Shown: piece after piece, positions 22,578-34,456 of the stretch
Layout: the number at the start of each line of letters is the position of its first letter
How positions within the stretch are numbered: position 1 is the first letter of the stretch
Assembly (NCBI GenBank): GCA_038087015.1
Contig: JASBNA010000071.1
Span: 150,617-214,616, forward strand
Source: Cerrena zonata
Taxonomy: Eukaryota > Basidiomycota > Agaricomycetes > Polyporales > Cerrenaceae
Reading direction: 5' to 3'
DNA length: 64,000 nt
Made by a program: the position numbers and the translations under genes
Notes under the pieces: model-generated
What the model was told of the DNA's origin: nothing
Database searches by the model: none
What the model saw: only the letters and a program-made list of their open reading frames with translations

Positions 22578-22702
22578 TAGTAGATGTGGTAAAGTCTTAC
22601 CAAGCGGATAGCTAGTGTAAATCACTCGGACGCCGTACGACTAGACGGGTGTTAATAGATAGTGATCATGCGACCGGCGGGCAGACTTGGAAGGGACACC
22701 AG

Positions 22703-22802
22703 CAGCAGAACGACACAAAGTCGGTTGAAGCCAGGAAACGAGATGGCGCAAAGCCAGCCTCGTGCGATGGAGCGTCGGCAGACCGCTAAGGTTACTGTCG
22801 AC
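22703..22802 (-). repeat. Twin-hairpin element
   Basis: On the minus strand it shows box AACCTTAGCGG, hairpin 1 ACGAG...CTCGT with inner pairs TGGC/GCCA and loop TTTGC, and hairpin 2 CGAC/GTCG with loop TTTGT. The outer end of the 5,628-bp inverted arm (22,774) falls inside this copy, between box and hairpin 1. Confidence 0.8.
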
Positions 22803-23044
22803 TGATACCGGCGAGGACGTCCAGTAGATGGCACGAGAGAGATTGGAGATGTGGGAATAGACGGCCTTCATGAACAAACTAGAGTGCATACGGTGTCAGC
22901 AACCAAGCAAGAGCAAAATGGACATCTACAACATCCGAAACGAACATGATGTCACGGAGGATTGAAGGGTGAGTCGACAGTTAGCCATGCTTGAGGGTTG
23001 TACTCCTTGTTGCAGTGAGAACGACGACCGATGGGCAGGATGAT

Positions 23045-23148
23045 GGCAATTGGACGACGCAAAGTCGCCCACGCCAGAGGACGAGACGACGCAAAGTCGG
23101 TCTCGTTCATTGCGGTATCGACAGTCCGCAAAGGTTACTGCCGACACC
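23045..23148 (-). repeat. Twin-hairpin element, standard copy
   Basis: Minus strand: box AACCTTTGCGG, hairpin 1 ACGAGA/TCTCGT with inner CGAC/GTCG and loop TTTGC, hairpin 2 GGGCGAC/GTCGTCC with loop TTTGC. It is nearly identical to the copy at 27157-27260, exactly 4,112 bp away in the same orientation. Confidence 0.9.
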
Positions 23149-23423
23149 GTCAATACAGCCAGCAGCAGAGAGAAAAGAGAACGAGAGACCGGGAGAGAGA
23201 GACCAAGAGTTCAAGTTCAAGGAAAGCTAGACACGAGTCGTCGATTCGGACACGCCTGAGCCACGCCTGAGCACGCCACTAAGCGCCGCTTGTCCTTGTT
23301 GTTTTCTAAAGTAGTTACCTTTTATAGAAGCACCAGCTCACGACGGGATATAAATAATAATGTTATATACACAGACTCTCGGCAAATATTCTAGTACAAC
23401 AAGTAATAAAAGAGTAATACTAC

Positions 23424-25287
23424 TTATTTCTTGGCCAAGCGGCGGGTATATTTCAACCACGGCGACCTTCCCAAGTCTCGAAGCGTCATCCTTTGGCCAG
23501 GATCAACAATCAGCAGCCCAGCGATTACTTGTTTGGCTTCGCATTACAACGCAATGTCAGGCGCGCATTCAAACTTAGAAATTAGATACATACCTTGTGG
23601 GCTTACTTCCTTGGGTAGCAAGTTGTACCGGGGGCGCCACCGATCCTTTTGTGGTACCTCGTCATGACGATCTTCAAACGGTCTCGTTCCAGCAAGCCTG
23701 CAATAGTGATCGTCAGTGTCTGACAAGTGAAATGCAATACGCGTACACACATGTTGAAAATAACGCATCCGAGACCCCAGCTATCGACAGGGAAACCGTA
23801 CGGTGCCTTTCCATACCGGATCTCCGGAGCCATGAAAGGGGGTGTTCCAACCATCGTCTGCGCTCGACATCAGTCGCAACCTTTGCCAGGTCAGTCAGAA
23901 GTAGACGCACCATATCTGTCGATACCGGCTTTGCCAATCCAAAGTCACCGATTTTGGTAATAAACGGGTTCAAGGAGAAAATAAGGATATTCTAATGCAA
24001 CTCGACGTCAGTGTTCAGACTCTTGCATCGAGCTCCACCGATACATACACATGGCTTGATATCACGGTGGGCTATGCCCTTACTGTGTAAGAACTTGAGT
24101 GCATCAGTCGCATCCTTAGCCATAGCCTTTGTGAGGGGTTCCGCTAGCATAAGTTCATCAATTATTCTGAACCGACTTCTGCAGACAGAAGACAAACTTA
24201 CAGACGGTCTTGTTGTCCTGAATAAAGGTTTGCAAATTTCCGTACTCTGCCTTCTCCATGATCATATCTGGCAACAGCGTGTCAATGTCAATAGAACGAG
24301 CGAAGCTAAAAACAAAATACGTACATATAGCGGTTGGTTCTTTCAGAATTTCGTAGACGGCGACGAGGTAATCCTTCAAGCGGAAGTAACTATTAGAGTC
24401 ACAAACAGAGCACGTTTACCAACAAGACTCACGTGTCTGTAGGAGGTGGAAATCTCGCATTCACGCTCCACGTACACATCTTCTCCGATAAGAGAAGCGT
24501 TGTTGATAGTGATCTTCTTCGCTGCATACTGCTTGCCCACCGCGCGCTTCCTACAAGCATATACCTCTCCGAAGCCCCCCCTACCGAGCCTACCGACGAC
24601 ATTCATAAGCATCAATAAAAAGAACATGTTTGATGAAATACTCACTCCTTCCCACAATCATATAGCGAATCGAACTAGTCCAAAGTCAGACGAAGGAGGA
24701 GGACAGTAATGATGTCATTGACGTACCGAACCCACTGCAAATTGAGTGAACTTGCCCTCTACAGATAGGAAAGATAAGGAACACAATCCCATCCAGCAAT
24801 AGCAGACTCACCTATGATCCCTTGTGAACCACCATTTCCAATGGTGATCATGGCGCCATGTACTAGCTGGCGCGAGGTATGGGCAGCGATGGCATGACTA
24901 TCAACCTACTTATGTCTTAGGTTGCCGGAAGCACACTGAACCGATTGAATGCACTACTCACAAATGTGCCGTTGGAACTTCCGTGGTCAAAGACTGAGAC
25001 ATCAAAGCCAGACGCTGACAACGTCGACTGGATACCTAAGTGAATACCGCCTTTGAACGCATAAGTTGTCCGTTGCTGCATGCTAAGATACATAAAGTGA
25101 TTGACTCACTGACAAAATCACACTCGAAGATGACATTGCAACGATTAGGATCGCGTCCAAGGGTATAGAGTGTCTGCAAGGCCAATGGGACTTCAAATTT
25201 CACGAGAGAGTCATCCGTACTCGTTAGCTTGCCCACCAGTGGCATAGTAAGACGAGGGAGCGGTCGGATAGTAACAGAAGTAGGCAT
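23424..25287 (-). CDS. FHA-domain Ser/Thr protein kinase (left-arm copy)
   Basis: This is the mirror copy of the gene at 45452-47315, with 13 in-phase exons and 397 residues. An N-terminal FHA domain (YTLGRDPNRCNVIF, GIHLGIQST, FDHGSSNGTF) would bind phospho-threonine partners. The C-terminal protein-kinase domain keeps every catalytic motif: GRGGFGEV, AAKK, HRDIKPCN, GDFGLAK, MAPEI. The layout recalls Rad53/Chk2-type checkpoint kinases, but it is shorter and has a single FHA, and I do not claim orthology. Twin-hairpin elements lie beyond its 3' end (23045, 22703). Confidence 0.9.
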
Positions 25288-25762
25288 GGTTAGGCTGGAA
25301 GACGGGGGTTCAATGCTAGCAGAGAGGGAAATGGAGGTAATGGAATGAGAAGATGGAAGGGAGATTCGGGGAGCGAGGGGGATTTATGGTAAACAGAGCA
25401 CAAAGAGCAGTGGCTCAGGCTATGCCCGTCGTCAGTGGCCAAAGGCCATCCTAGTCAATCACCGACATGAAAGGTAGGCCGGCCAAAAGCCAAAGCATCA
25501 GTGGCGAACAAGCTCACCGTTAACATGCGTACAGTATGTCAAAGCGAGAGGCATGGCCGCGATCCTAGTCTAGCAGCCCACTCAACGATACGGAAATCCT
25601 TTGACCCATCTCCAGCTTTGTCGACACTGAGAAACGCGGCCATAGCGAATGAGAAAGAGGGCGGGCCGACTCAGAAGAAGGGGGCCAGTTCACGAGCAAC
25701 AAGAGACCGACTGGCTTGTATTGTCACATGCATTTTCGCAACCTGTGCCTAAATCGAGATGA

Positions 25763-25933
25763 GATTCAACATCGGATGCGCGGGGACCCTAGAGATGTCA
25801 CATCAGCACGCGGTGCACACAAGGCGTCGATATCACCTCTCGGAATGTTCGAGGAGTTCGCTCCGGATGCTATAGTCGGTTCATCAGCTTCCCGTCCATT
25901 GTTCTGTTCTCTAGCACTCACACGCACTCACAA
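25763..25933 (-). repeat. Dispersed 171-bp repeat, left-arm copy
   Basis: This is the mirror of 44806-44976 and homologous to 55599-55770 downstream of the transposase. It lies between the kinase and MYND genes. Confidence 0.8.
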
Positions 25934-26043
25934 TGCATTCGTGAATGGGCCACGTAATGATCGGATATCCACATTCAATTCTCTTCACAACTACAAATCT
26001 AACTAAATTGGTCGACGCCGATGAGGGCTACCGAAACCCACGG

Positions 26044-26862
26044 TCAGTAACGAATGACAGGCTGCAGAGCACCCTCGTGCCCTAGACGGTAGTGAAGCCT
26101 ATCCACCCAGTGCATCTGCAACGTCTTGGAGAGTTTTCGGTCCTGGAGAGAGGGCGGAATCCTAGCCGGCAGAACGAACCGGAACTGATGAGTTACGTGT
26201 GCCAGAATTCGACCATTGTTGTCTAGGTTGTTGAAATCCACGACAACGAGTATTGATGGGCGTCCCTCATACTGAGGTAGAAATTGACCGCGACATTCAG
26301 GACTAAGAGCACGCACTCGCGTCTTGTACACATCCACCTAGAGACCATCTATTAGAGGGTTACAGAGAATCGACATACAACCTACATCGAAACCACAGCG
26401 GGTGTGGTACGTGGGCGTAAGGCAAGTACACTTCGATACCAGTTGAATATAGATACTATACGGGTATACGGATTAGTCAAACTTGGGCCATTATAGAGAC
26501 AGACAGACCCACTATGTTCGGGAGGTGATCCCAACGCCGAGTCGAGCAAGATCGAGTGACCAGATGGCGTAGCGGGACAGAACCGGCCTGGTTTTTTTTA
26601 GCCAGGTTAAAGACCGCCCCCACAGAGCGAGTGACTCCAAAGGCTGTAGTTCCAGCTCCAACGGCCAGCGCTTGCAAAACACCCGGTGTGTGGCCCACAT
26701 CTGAATTTGACACTCTTCTGAACAATAGCTAACCGCACTGGGACTTGTTAATGAGGGTAAATATTGGTCTGTGGCGACTTACCAGCATCGTGAGCACTCG
26801 TAGAGTTTTTTTCCTCCCTTGCAGACAGAGGTGCATGCGAAGCATACGCGGCGGGAGGGCAT
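26044..26862 (-). CDS. MYND zinc-finger protein (left-arm copy)
   Basis: This is the mirror copy of the gene at 43877-44695. Exons lie at 26783-26862, 26513-26737, 26386-26455 and 26044-26337, giving 222 residues. It has an N-terminal MYND finger (CFACTSVCKGGKKLYECSRC, then SYCSEECQIQMWATHRVFCK), a module for protein-protein contacts. The rest is the uncharacterised tail typical of mushroom MYND families. It is intact, and head-to-head with the small gene at 27488 across a twin-hairpin element. Confidence 0.88.
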
Positions 26863-27156
26863 TGTGGACGAGAGGGCTATGATATGGGAGAAATAATCGA
26901 GGAAAGAAATAGGGATGTACGCAGTTTACATATTATACCCCCGGTAGCTCTGTTCCCAATCCCAGATAGGAGCAAGAATCCTCTTGGAACGCATGCGTAA
27001 GCCATGAGTCGAGTATGTCTTCTTTCCAGAGACGCAAGCTAGAGGCACACCCCCGCTTCCAATCGATCAATTAAGGTGCCAGTAGGAGGTCAGTGGAGAC
27101 CAACATGGTCAAAGATCCCTAGATAGTAAGAGTCCACGACTGATGGGCAGGATGAT

Positions 27157-27260
27157 GGCAATTGGACGACGCAAAGTCGCCCACGCCAGAGGACGAGACG
27201 ACGCAAAGTCGGTCTCGTTCACTGCGGTATCGACAGTCCGCAAAGGTTACTGCCGACACC
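27157..27260 (-). repeat. Twin-hairpin element, standard copy
   Basis: Same structure as the copy at 23045-23148: box plus two TTTGC-loop hairpins on the minus strand. It lies between the MYND gene (start 26862, minus) and the small gene (start 27488, plus), in their shared upstream region. Confidence 0.9.
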
Positions 27261-27487
27261 ATACGGCCAAAGCTAGAGGGACATGGAGGAGGATTCGAAG
27301 TTGAAGTCGAAGTCGAAGTCGGAGGGTTGACTCGGAGGTGAGACTGCGGTCGACATGAGTTAAGTCGAAGGCAGCGTGCTTGACGCCAATACTTGCCACG
27401 CGCCTATCCGGACCGTTACCGCACCTGATCGATCACCCTCTACTCTGCACAATGATAATACCCATTAAGGCAGTCATCGTTGAAGAA

Positions 27488-27844
27488 ATGCGTTCCGCGT
27501 TTGCTTCCGAGGTATGTTTTCCTCGCTTTCTATTCGCCTGCTTACTCATTTTCCGTAGGAAACTCTCGTCAACCCAACAACGGAAGGACTCGATATCTTG
27601 AGCCCATCCCCTGTTGACGACGCCAATAATGTTCCAGTCACGGTCCCCAGCCTGAGTGCGTCGCTTTTCCCTCCTCTTGCGTGTTAATCGAAATCGTTTG
27701 CTTACCGACTCGTCAGACCGCGAACCCATTTCCCAGCGAATTCTGTACCGTACTCGCGCTCTAACGCAGTCCGCCCGGTGCCGACTCCAGTCGATAAAAC
27801 ATGGCCTTGTTAGGGTAGCTAAAAAGGTGGTCGGAAGGGCCTAG
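27488..27844 (+). CDS. Small basic-tail protein (left-arm copy)
   Basis: Three exons, 27488-27511, 27559-27655 and 27717-27844, encode 82 residues. Exon 1 is MRSAFASE, exon 2 begins ETLVNPTTEGLDIL, exon 3 contains ISQRILYRTRALTQSARCRL and QSIKHGLVRVAKKVVGRA. An in-frame upstream ATG at 27452 could extend it by 12 residues. The splice phases differ slightly from the relative at 16623, with introns in corresponding places. Identical copies lie at 42895-43251 and 60256-60612. Function unknown; the C-terminus is strongly basic. Confidence 0.7.
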
Positions 27845-28183
27845 GTTTTGTTACCATTTCGTTTTCTATAGTCTTTAATCACCTCTTTGCTATCACTCCC
27901 TTCTCTCCCTCTTGTTTTCTCATTTTTGTTTTCTTATTTCTTGTTGTCTTGGAGTTTGTTTCGTCCGTAATCAGTTCAAGATCTCGTTTTCTTGCTGTCA
28001 TGCTCAATCGATCGCGAATCGTACTCGCTAGCATATGTTATTGTGTGTATTGCCCCATAATCATATCTACACCTGCTGTTCAATCATGACGACCCCAGCG
28101 ACCTGACACGAAGACTCTCAGCCGATCCTGCCTCATCCTCTCCAAGCCTCTCAGAACCTATGTGAGCTTATCAGCGAGACAAT

Positions 28184-28401
28184 CTAGTCACAAGATGAGA
28201 AGATATCATACCGCAACTTGTCAGCAGGGAAGTCTCCCTCAATGGAAACAAGCACAGGCCGGATGAGACGTCCATTGGGATGCTCGGTCGTAGGCAAGCA
28301 TCGAACCCCAGAGTTCCACATCGACTCCAAATCTTCAATCAATGGGCCCAGGAGATGATCTAATCGATCGGCAGTAGGACGCAGTGGTGAGGCAAGTATA
28401 C
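28184..28401 (-). pseudogene. Tnp2 transposase fragment at arm end
   Basis: This is the mirror of 42338-42555, about 70 codons of a Tnp2-type transposase (SPLRPTADRLDHLLGPLIED, then RLIRPVLVSIEGDFPADKL). It begins abruptly at the inner boundary of the inverted arm; upstream of 28,401 the sequence has no transposase coding. It cannot be functional. Confidence 0.85.
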
Positions 28402-28615
28402 ACACACGATGTACGTTATAATGATGTAAACCCGCCAAGAGATCGAAGTGCTATTATTTCATTCCCGACCGAAACGACATGGTGTGCTATTGTCCCCTTC
28501 ACATACCTCACACTAGGTCGTCGGATCTCAGTCATGAGACGCAACAAACTGTGTGACCCAGTCAATCTACGCTCCCTCGATATACATCCGCCGTCTGTAA
28601 GTAAACACGCACACA

Positions 28616-29386
28616 TCACCAAGTTTCGCGAGATAGACGATGAGCTAATCTGTTAGCCCAGTTCTTCTGGAGGATCCTTGTCATCCGTAGATCTTGCAGT
28701 AATGGAGGTAGTTCGGTGATACTAAATTGAATTTGGTGCATAACGCATCCGGCCGGGGTGTTTGTCAAGGACATTGCACGAAACTCAATTATTAGCAGAA
28801 TACGAGCTACACCCTCTCGGCCCCTGTGCGTCCCTCCTGAAGGACGCACTACCCCACATTTCATCTGATTGGTGTGGATGATGAGAGAATATTCTGGAGT
28901 TGGAGTCGGACACTAACCTTAAACCTAGGGAACTCACGACGACGTAGAATATTGACGCAAGAACCGTCCATTTGGATGCATACACTGAACACGACAGCTG
29001 ATTATGAATGACAGCATAGATTATACCCGTATGAACATACCAAACTTCATTGGTCATACTTGCGCCAATGAAAGCAATGTTGAGTGCCCATATGGCGTAT
29101 TGGGACAGGATTGGCCGTGCAAGCTTCAACCATCTGCGAGATTGTGCAAACAGTGCGAGCTCTAGTGACGATCTCTCGCAGAGGAATCGAGCACTGCAAA
29201 AGATCTTATGGCTTGACCACATTGTCCGCTGGCACGTTCGCGAGCAATACTGAACGAGGCTGATATAATGTAAGCACATGTAAAGATGGACTAGCGATTA
29301 AAGCCATACCGGCAACGGGAGCATTCTTTCAATTGGCGTGTCCCTCGTGGACAATGTGCACCACAATTAAAGCAGCGACGAGTCAT
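28616..29386 (-). CDS. MYND zinc-finger protein
   Basis: Four exons in phase: 29310-29386, 29041-29259, 28918-28984 and 28616-28864, giving 203 residues. Exon 1 gives MTRRCFNCGAHCPRGTRQLK with ECSRC, exon 2 continues VQYCSRTCQRTMWSSHKIFC, completing the Cys/His pattern of a MYND finger. Exon 2 also holds LARPILSQYAIWALNIAFIG, matching the arm MYND gene (TRPVLSRYAIWSLDLARLGV). The last exon is ITELPPLLQDLRMTRILQKN with an LAHRLSRETW ending. It is intact and diverged from the arm copies, so it is an older paralogue. It is head-to-head with the plus-strand gene at 29595. Confidence 0.85.
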
Positions 29387-29594
29387 TGAAGAGATGTTAG
29401 TAAGGCAACCAAGAGGGGCAGCAGAGGCCAGTATTTAAGTATACTGCGCTGTGGCTCTTTGACAGCAGGGTGGGTGATAACGAAAGAGGGAGTATCAAAT
29501 ATCGATGGCAGATATCCTGTTACCCTATAACTGTCGTCTGTCCGTATCCGATACTATATCTTTCAATCTGTTCATTCCCTTGACCACGTCTACT

Positions 29595-30309
29595 ATGATG
29601 TCCAACGATCCCGCTATTTTACTTGGACAGGATCCGCAAGAGGCGCAAGCTTCCGTTTCTTCCCGATCCACCCATCATGAAGCCTCCGCTTGTCCCCGAT
29701 CCACCCATCATGGGATATGGACAACAAACGACATTTACATCAGGCTATTGCAGAAGCTCAGTGACGGACAACGAGACTGTAAGTATGTCTCATTATCATA
29801 TTCTCCTATAACGCTCACCTCATCGATGTTAGATACTTTTGTCCTGGCAATCCGAACGACCAGTGAAGAATACAAGAATAGGTCTTCGGCCGATCCGACT
29901 CAATTGCCCCTGCCGTTTCGGCAAGAAGACTTATGTAGAGTGACCCAATGCCCAGGCGGTATGGGATCAGACCAGTGGCTTCCAGGGTTGGAAATTCCCA
30001 TGGACTGTGCAGTTGAAGTGAATATGCAAGCAGTAGGTTGAGCTGTAGATAAATACAAAATCATTACTGACTGTTCAACAGTCGCCTGGAGAGCCATTAC
30101 TGAGGTTTCCTATCAATGTCGCCCGGGAGTGTCCGTGGGATGAACCAACTGTCGAAATTACTATTTGTAACGAACAAGCGCATGAACTATGGTTCTCGTT
30201 CGTGGTGGAGGTATTAGCTGAAAAGGCCACTAACCTCGCTCTAGCTGAATCTATCAGATGGGATTGGATGTCAAGGCCTGTCAGCATTGAACAATTGGAG
30301 GGCTTGTGA
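29595..30309 (+). CDS. Unrecognised 203-aa protein
   Basis: Three exons fit in phase: 29595-29778, 29833-30032 and 30082-30309. Exon 1 includes a twofold repeat of an 18-bp unit (ccgatccacccatcatg), giving RSTHHEASACPRSTHHG. Exon 3 reads FPINVARECPWDEPTVEITI and ELWFSFVVEVLAEKATNLAL. A second frame is also open through much of exons 1-2, so the frame choice rests mainly on exon 3. A relic at 21.4-21.6 kb shares the nucleotides of exon 2. No function is assigned. Confidence 0.5.
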
Positions 30310-30540
30310 CGTTTACCAGCGATATGGGAAGTCTGAGACGGCCTCTTGGTGTAACTAGAAAAGACGCAATGAAAGTTTTATACGAACCGGAAGATTCTTC
30401 TTTTAAACATGGCCAGATATCCAAAATGCAGCAATATACCATTTCTCCGTCTCACCATCGATTGAGGGTCATTGCCGAGGGAGAAAGTATGACCAAAAGA
30501 CCTCGGGCCAGAGACTCGGAAAGATGACCGGTGGGGGAAT

Positions 30541-30632
30541 GGGATAACGCAAAGTGACCCCATGCCAGTGGGCGAGACGACGCATAGTCAATCTCGACCG
30601 GGGTTGCATCGTGGACCGCTAAGGTTACCACT
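30541..30632 (-). repeat. Twin-hairpin element, divergent copy
   Basis: Minus strand: box AACCTTAGCGG, hairpin 1 CGAGA/TCTCG with loop TATGC, hairpin 2 GGGGTCAC/GTTATCCC (one mismatch, one wobble) with loop TTTGC. Confidence 0.7.
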
Positions 30633-31177
30633 AATAATATCGTTCTGTAACGACCAGAAATTGAAGAACATGATCATAAAGTTAGAGTCCGTAGTCTAAT
30701 GGGCGTCGGCATTGCCCGCAAGGCCTAGCCCCAAAGCTCACACTGTCATGTGCCGCTACTCGGTAAGCGCCGAACCGGAGAATGAAAAGATACGTTATAT
30801 TACCGTTCTCCACGTATTGTAACTTGTGACTCAGACGTGCACTGCTTTTCTGACTCTCCGCTCAGGTTTGCCCGACCCCCTCGACGTCTGGTTTACGAGA
30901 CTACTGTTACTCCTCCTCATCCCTAACAAGCTTGCCGCTATCTCTTAGTAAGTTAGTTTCTTCGAAACGTTTTACCTTATCGGCTTCAAATCCTATGTAA
31001 GTAATATTTAGCATCCCTCGAGCGAGAATAGATAAATAAATCCTCTTCATAAATATTAATGATGAAACGACTCGGAGGTATATGTACCAGCCCTCCTAGG
31101 CCAAATTAATATTATAGAAACTGGTATCGAAATGATTCCGATCTCATTCAAATCCACTAGCTTGCTATAGAACCCGT
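30633..31177. other. Intergenic, no supported gene
   Basis: Short AT-rich and GC-neutral stretches without a coding frame. A tRNA-like phrase near 30,690 does not fold into a complete cloverleaf. Confidence 0.4.
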
Positions 31178-33559
31178 CTATCGGCGGTCACTTGGTCTGC
31201 CTCGTTCCGCAGGCAATGGCCTGTCATTAGGCCCTTTGACATGGGCGTAGCGTTTAGCATCACTAACTCGACTGGTCAGGTTCAGCACTGAGAAAGAAAG
31301 CAGAATATCGTACATTGATATCCTCTCCGGGATAGATAAATCGACCGGGGGTTGGATGTCAAGGTCTTCTAGCATGTTTTCGTCTTGTTCACGCAACCAT
31401 GTGGGGTCGTAGCAGTTTCTGGGTAGGCCACGTATAGCACGTGAGTCTACCTCTAGGCTGCTCTCCACACGGTAACGAGGCCAATTTCCGGCGGTGGCAC
31501 GGCCTACTGAAGAAAAGCGGGATTGTAGATGGATGAGATCAAGAATTCGCATAACGTTTGTCAATTCGGGTGAGCGCCATGGCAGCTTCACTATCCTGTA
31601 CCGTGGAGGAGTCAACGTTTTACCAGTTTTTCCTGTGTCAGTCTCGTCGCCACTTATAGCGCCTGTACCCATGGTGTCGAGAAGGTTGGAGAACTTCCTA
31701 AGAGCAGACATTGAGCTCGCGATATCCAACCGACGCATACCTAGCTGCATGTCCTCCGTCAGTGACACCTTTTCGTTCGCCACTTTCATATCACTCACAC
31801 TTTTACATCTACTGTTCCTAATGTCCCTCACAAAGTTCTTCTCTAAACGTTCTTGTTGTCGTGGCTCCATGTGATCCACATTGATGAGCTCATATTGTCT
31901 CACCAAGGCAGGAATATGTCGAAGAACCTGCTCCTGAACGACACGCACATCATCCGTGATGCAGTCCTTTGTCTCGACATACAATCGCGCTAGAATCAGA
32001 GCGCCACGCTGGTTCCAGAGGCTTCTCTTCCTGTAGCCCATGACATCGAGGTTGAAGTTCTCCTTTGTGGGTCCCCCGCGTTTGGTCTTTTCTACTAAAT
32101 CGACTTCCTTCTTGGTCGGCGGTTTGGGGAATGGCGATTTCTTGGTATCTCGACCCATAAGAAACATTGTCACTTTCCTCAGTTGATTCTACAGGTAACA
32201 GAGATAAGAGGTAAGCTTTCACGTAAAGAGAATCGACGAACCTGAAGAAGTTTAACCTCCAATGAAGCACTTTGCCTAGCGAGTCGTGGGGGCCGCCGGG
32301 TCTTCGGGACAGGTGCGTAGTCAAGGGTAACGGGCCGTTGGGGAGTCTGTCTGGACGAATAGTCCGCAACACTACCCCGCCGAAGGATTTCTTCCATTGC
32401 ATGGTACAAGGGAAGGATATCCCGAGCCTCGAGAGCTGCCTTCTGGAAAACAATCCGGCTTCGTGACAACACTCATAAATAATCTAACATAGGGATGACA
32501 TACTGGTTTACTCTTCTCAAGATGTCTCTGAGTACGGTGCTAGAGGTGCGATGAGTCAGAGAATTACCAGTAGTGAGGTACAAAATCACTTACAAGCTGG
32601 ACTTCAGGTACCATGTCCTCATCATCGCCCTCATTCTCATCATCACCGCATGATCCGTCATCATCATCATCATCATCATCCTGGTCATGGCGTGAATCGT
32701 CAGTATCATCATTATCACCACTCCCTTTTGTGGTTCTGATTCTGACTTTCTTCGCTTTCTGCCCCTGCAACGTACCGCGACGATGCCATTCCTGCCTTAC
32801 CGTTCCGGCGCTTCCATTCTTTGACGTCCCAATATGTAGTCAGTGGATGTCGATCATGCTTCCGAATCTACTGAAGATGACTTACATCTGAATTATTGCC
32901 AGCTCGCTCGTCCTGTTCAGGAATTTCACTGTTGAAAAGATCTAGCTGTTTCTCTACCTCCACTGAGTCTGTTCTATCGACTGCTGCAGGATCCATAAGC
33001 ACATCTTCGTCGGGATGTACTATATATACATGTAGTAAATGGTACTGAGTCGAAGCACCTTGAATTGTCGTATGATAGATAAATACCTTCCTCTCGAATA
33101 CTCGGCTCCTCCTCGGTGCCACTACTGGCATCTGTAAGGATCGAAAATGTGAATCTCGTGTGATGGGTTCCTGAGTGTCATGCCACTTACCAAAAATAGG
33201 TGCGACGGCTCCTCCAGTGCTGACCTGAAATGCCGACGCAGGTAGGCCTCCAGATCGAGAGGTCCGCCCCTCAGACATAGGATGAGCGGAAGATGGCTCA
33301 GAATTGCTTTCCGCGTCCATAGTATCCGAGTCTGCGAGTGACGTGTAGTAAGTACTAAGTAGAAGATAACTTAAGGCAAATACACACTATCATTGTGATG
33401 TGAAGAGACTTCACTGTCAGCGCGTACTTTTTGGAGGATCTGGCTCAGTTGTTCAATAATGCTCTGAGACGACGAGTTTGCTGATGGTCCGAGTCCACGC
33501 TTGAGAGCGTCATGGCGACGAGAGCGATTCGTACGCGTAGGTCTGTCGACTAGAGACAT
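31178..33559 (-). CDS. Unrecognised large protein, possibly frame-disturbed
   Basis: A multi-exon model starts at ATG 33559 (MSLVDRPTRTNRSRRHDALK). Exons 33388-33559, 33191-33331, 33087-33131, 32886-33019 and 32594-32818 join in phase; the last of these carries an acidic run (DDDDDDDDGSCGDDENEGDD). Later exons are 32242-32458 (FQKAALEARDILPLYHAMEE) and 31178 to about 32190 (YRKRSLWNQRGALILARLYV...; QYELINVDHMEPRQQERLEK). A 36-nt exon at 32504-32539 does not join the next exon in phase by any splice sites I could find. Either my model or the gene is broken there. The layout (disordered acidic N-terminus, globular C-terminus of about 330 residues) resembles uncharacterised mushroom families, but I cannot name one. 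Confidence 0.55.
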
Positions 33560-33844
33560 AATGAGGGAGTGTTGCGTTTGTAGATCCTCACCCCTTGCCT
33601 TATACATGTACAACGCCACTCGACGTTACACCCCAAGAAGTACACGCTTACAGATGCAAGATCTTGTCGTATGGGTCTGACTCCAGGTATCAACGCCAAA
33701 CTGATATTACACTGCGCTTTGATTTCTACCCTGTATGGAGCTCTCCGCTTCCCAATGATCATCCCTCCCGCCCAGAATACACGCCTTTAGCGTGCCGTTC
33801 GTTCATGTTTACAAACAAGATTGAAAAATATATTTTAGCCCAAT
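33560..33844. other. Intergenic between minus-strand genes
   Basis: This is the promoter side of the large gene ending at 31178 and the 3' flank of the next gene. No feature is recognised. Confidence 0.35.
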
Positions 33845-34339
33845 TTAACGCCCAGACAATATAGTCAACGCTATCGCAAGAGTCTGAACAAAGAGGATTC
33901 CCAGAAGCCAATGAATCACGGTTGCCGACCACGGGCTAGCAGCACTATCAAAACGTTGTTGATCCTCGCCGTTGCTCCATCTCTTCACACATGAATCTAG
34001 ACGTTTTACATCCGCCTGAAGGAAAGTTGTCAGAAACGCACAGACGCAGGTGCAACCGCATTACCTCAGTGATAGGCTGTTTGATGCCATCGAGTGAGTT
34101 CAGGGAAGTCAGAAGTCTCTCGAGTATGATCGCTCGTATGAGGGCCTTTTCACGAAAGTTACGTTAGGTAGAAATTGAGAGAGAGAAGGTTTACCTACTT
34201 CATCGTCAATGGTTATCTGCCCCGCGGCTACTGTACGCATGCCGCTAGGGTCGCCTTCCGTGATTGGGTTGTTTCGGATTGGTGCTGAGTGGCGACCAAG
34301 GATCACAGTAGGGGGGAAATCAGCTCGAGGGGGGGGCAT
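33845..34339 (-). CDS. Small single-span (tail-anchored) protein 1
   Basis: Three exons: the first from ATG 34339 (MPPPRADFPPTVILGRHSAP) to 34193, then an exon beginning AIILERLLTSLNSLDGIKQP after an acceptor at a CGAG, then ADVKRLDSCVKRWSNGEDQQ to the stop at 33845-33847. The protein is about 127 residues. The only hydrophobic segment lies at the C-terminus (ATVIHWLLGILFVQTLAIAL), so a tail-anchored topology with the N-terminus in the cytosol is likely. It is followed upstream by a second gene with the same topology. Family not recognised. Confidence 0.6.
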
Positions 34340-34456
34340 CGTGTAACTTGCATCCGTCCAATCTCATGTGCTATTTACACCACAAAGAAAAATGTGAAGG
34401 TTGCACTTCACTTGATCAACAATGTCACGAAATTCTAAGATTATAACAACATGGAA

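Larger units (their letters stand above)
22774..28401 (-). repeat. 5,628-bp inverted duplication, left arm
   Basis: Position x here pairs with 70,739 minus x in the right arm (42338-47965) over the full length, with no insertion or deletion. All open frames compared between the two arms were the same residue for residue. The arm carries the FHA kinase, a MYND gene, a small three-exon gene and the 3' stub of a Tnp2 transposase exon. Its inner end cuts into that transposase exon. Confidence 0.95.

Noticed and set aside
22926..23270. Open frames across the twin-hairpin elements on both strands
   Set aside because: They differ in frame between copies and are broken in the divergent copies at 16.3, 30.5 and 37.0 kb, so the conservation is of structure, not of a protein.
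30680..30760. tRNA-like phrase gtccgtagtctaatgggcg
   Set aside because: No acceptor stem, T arm or anticodon arm can be completed.
31494..31874. A 126-codon plus-strand frame
   Set aside because: It is antisense to the large minus-strand gene, whose long continuous frame is better supported.
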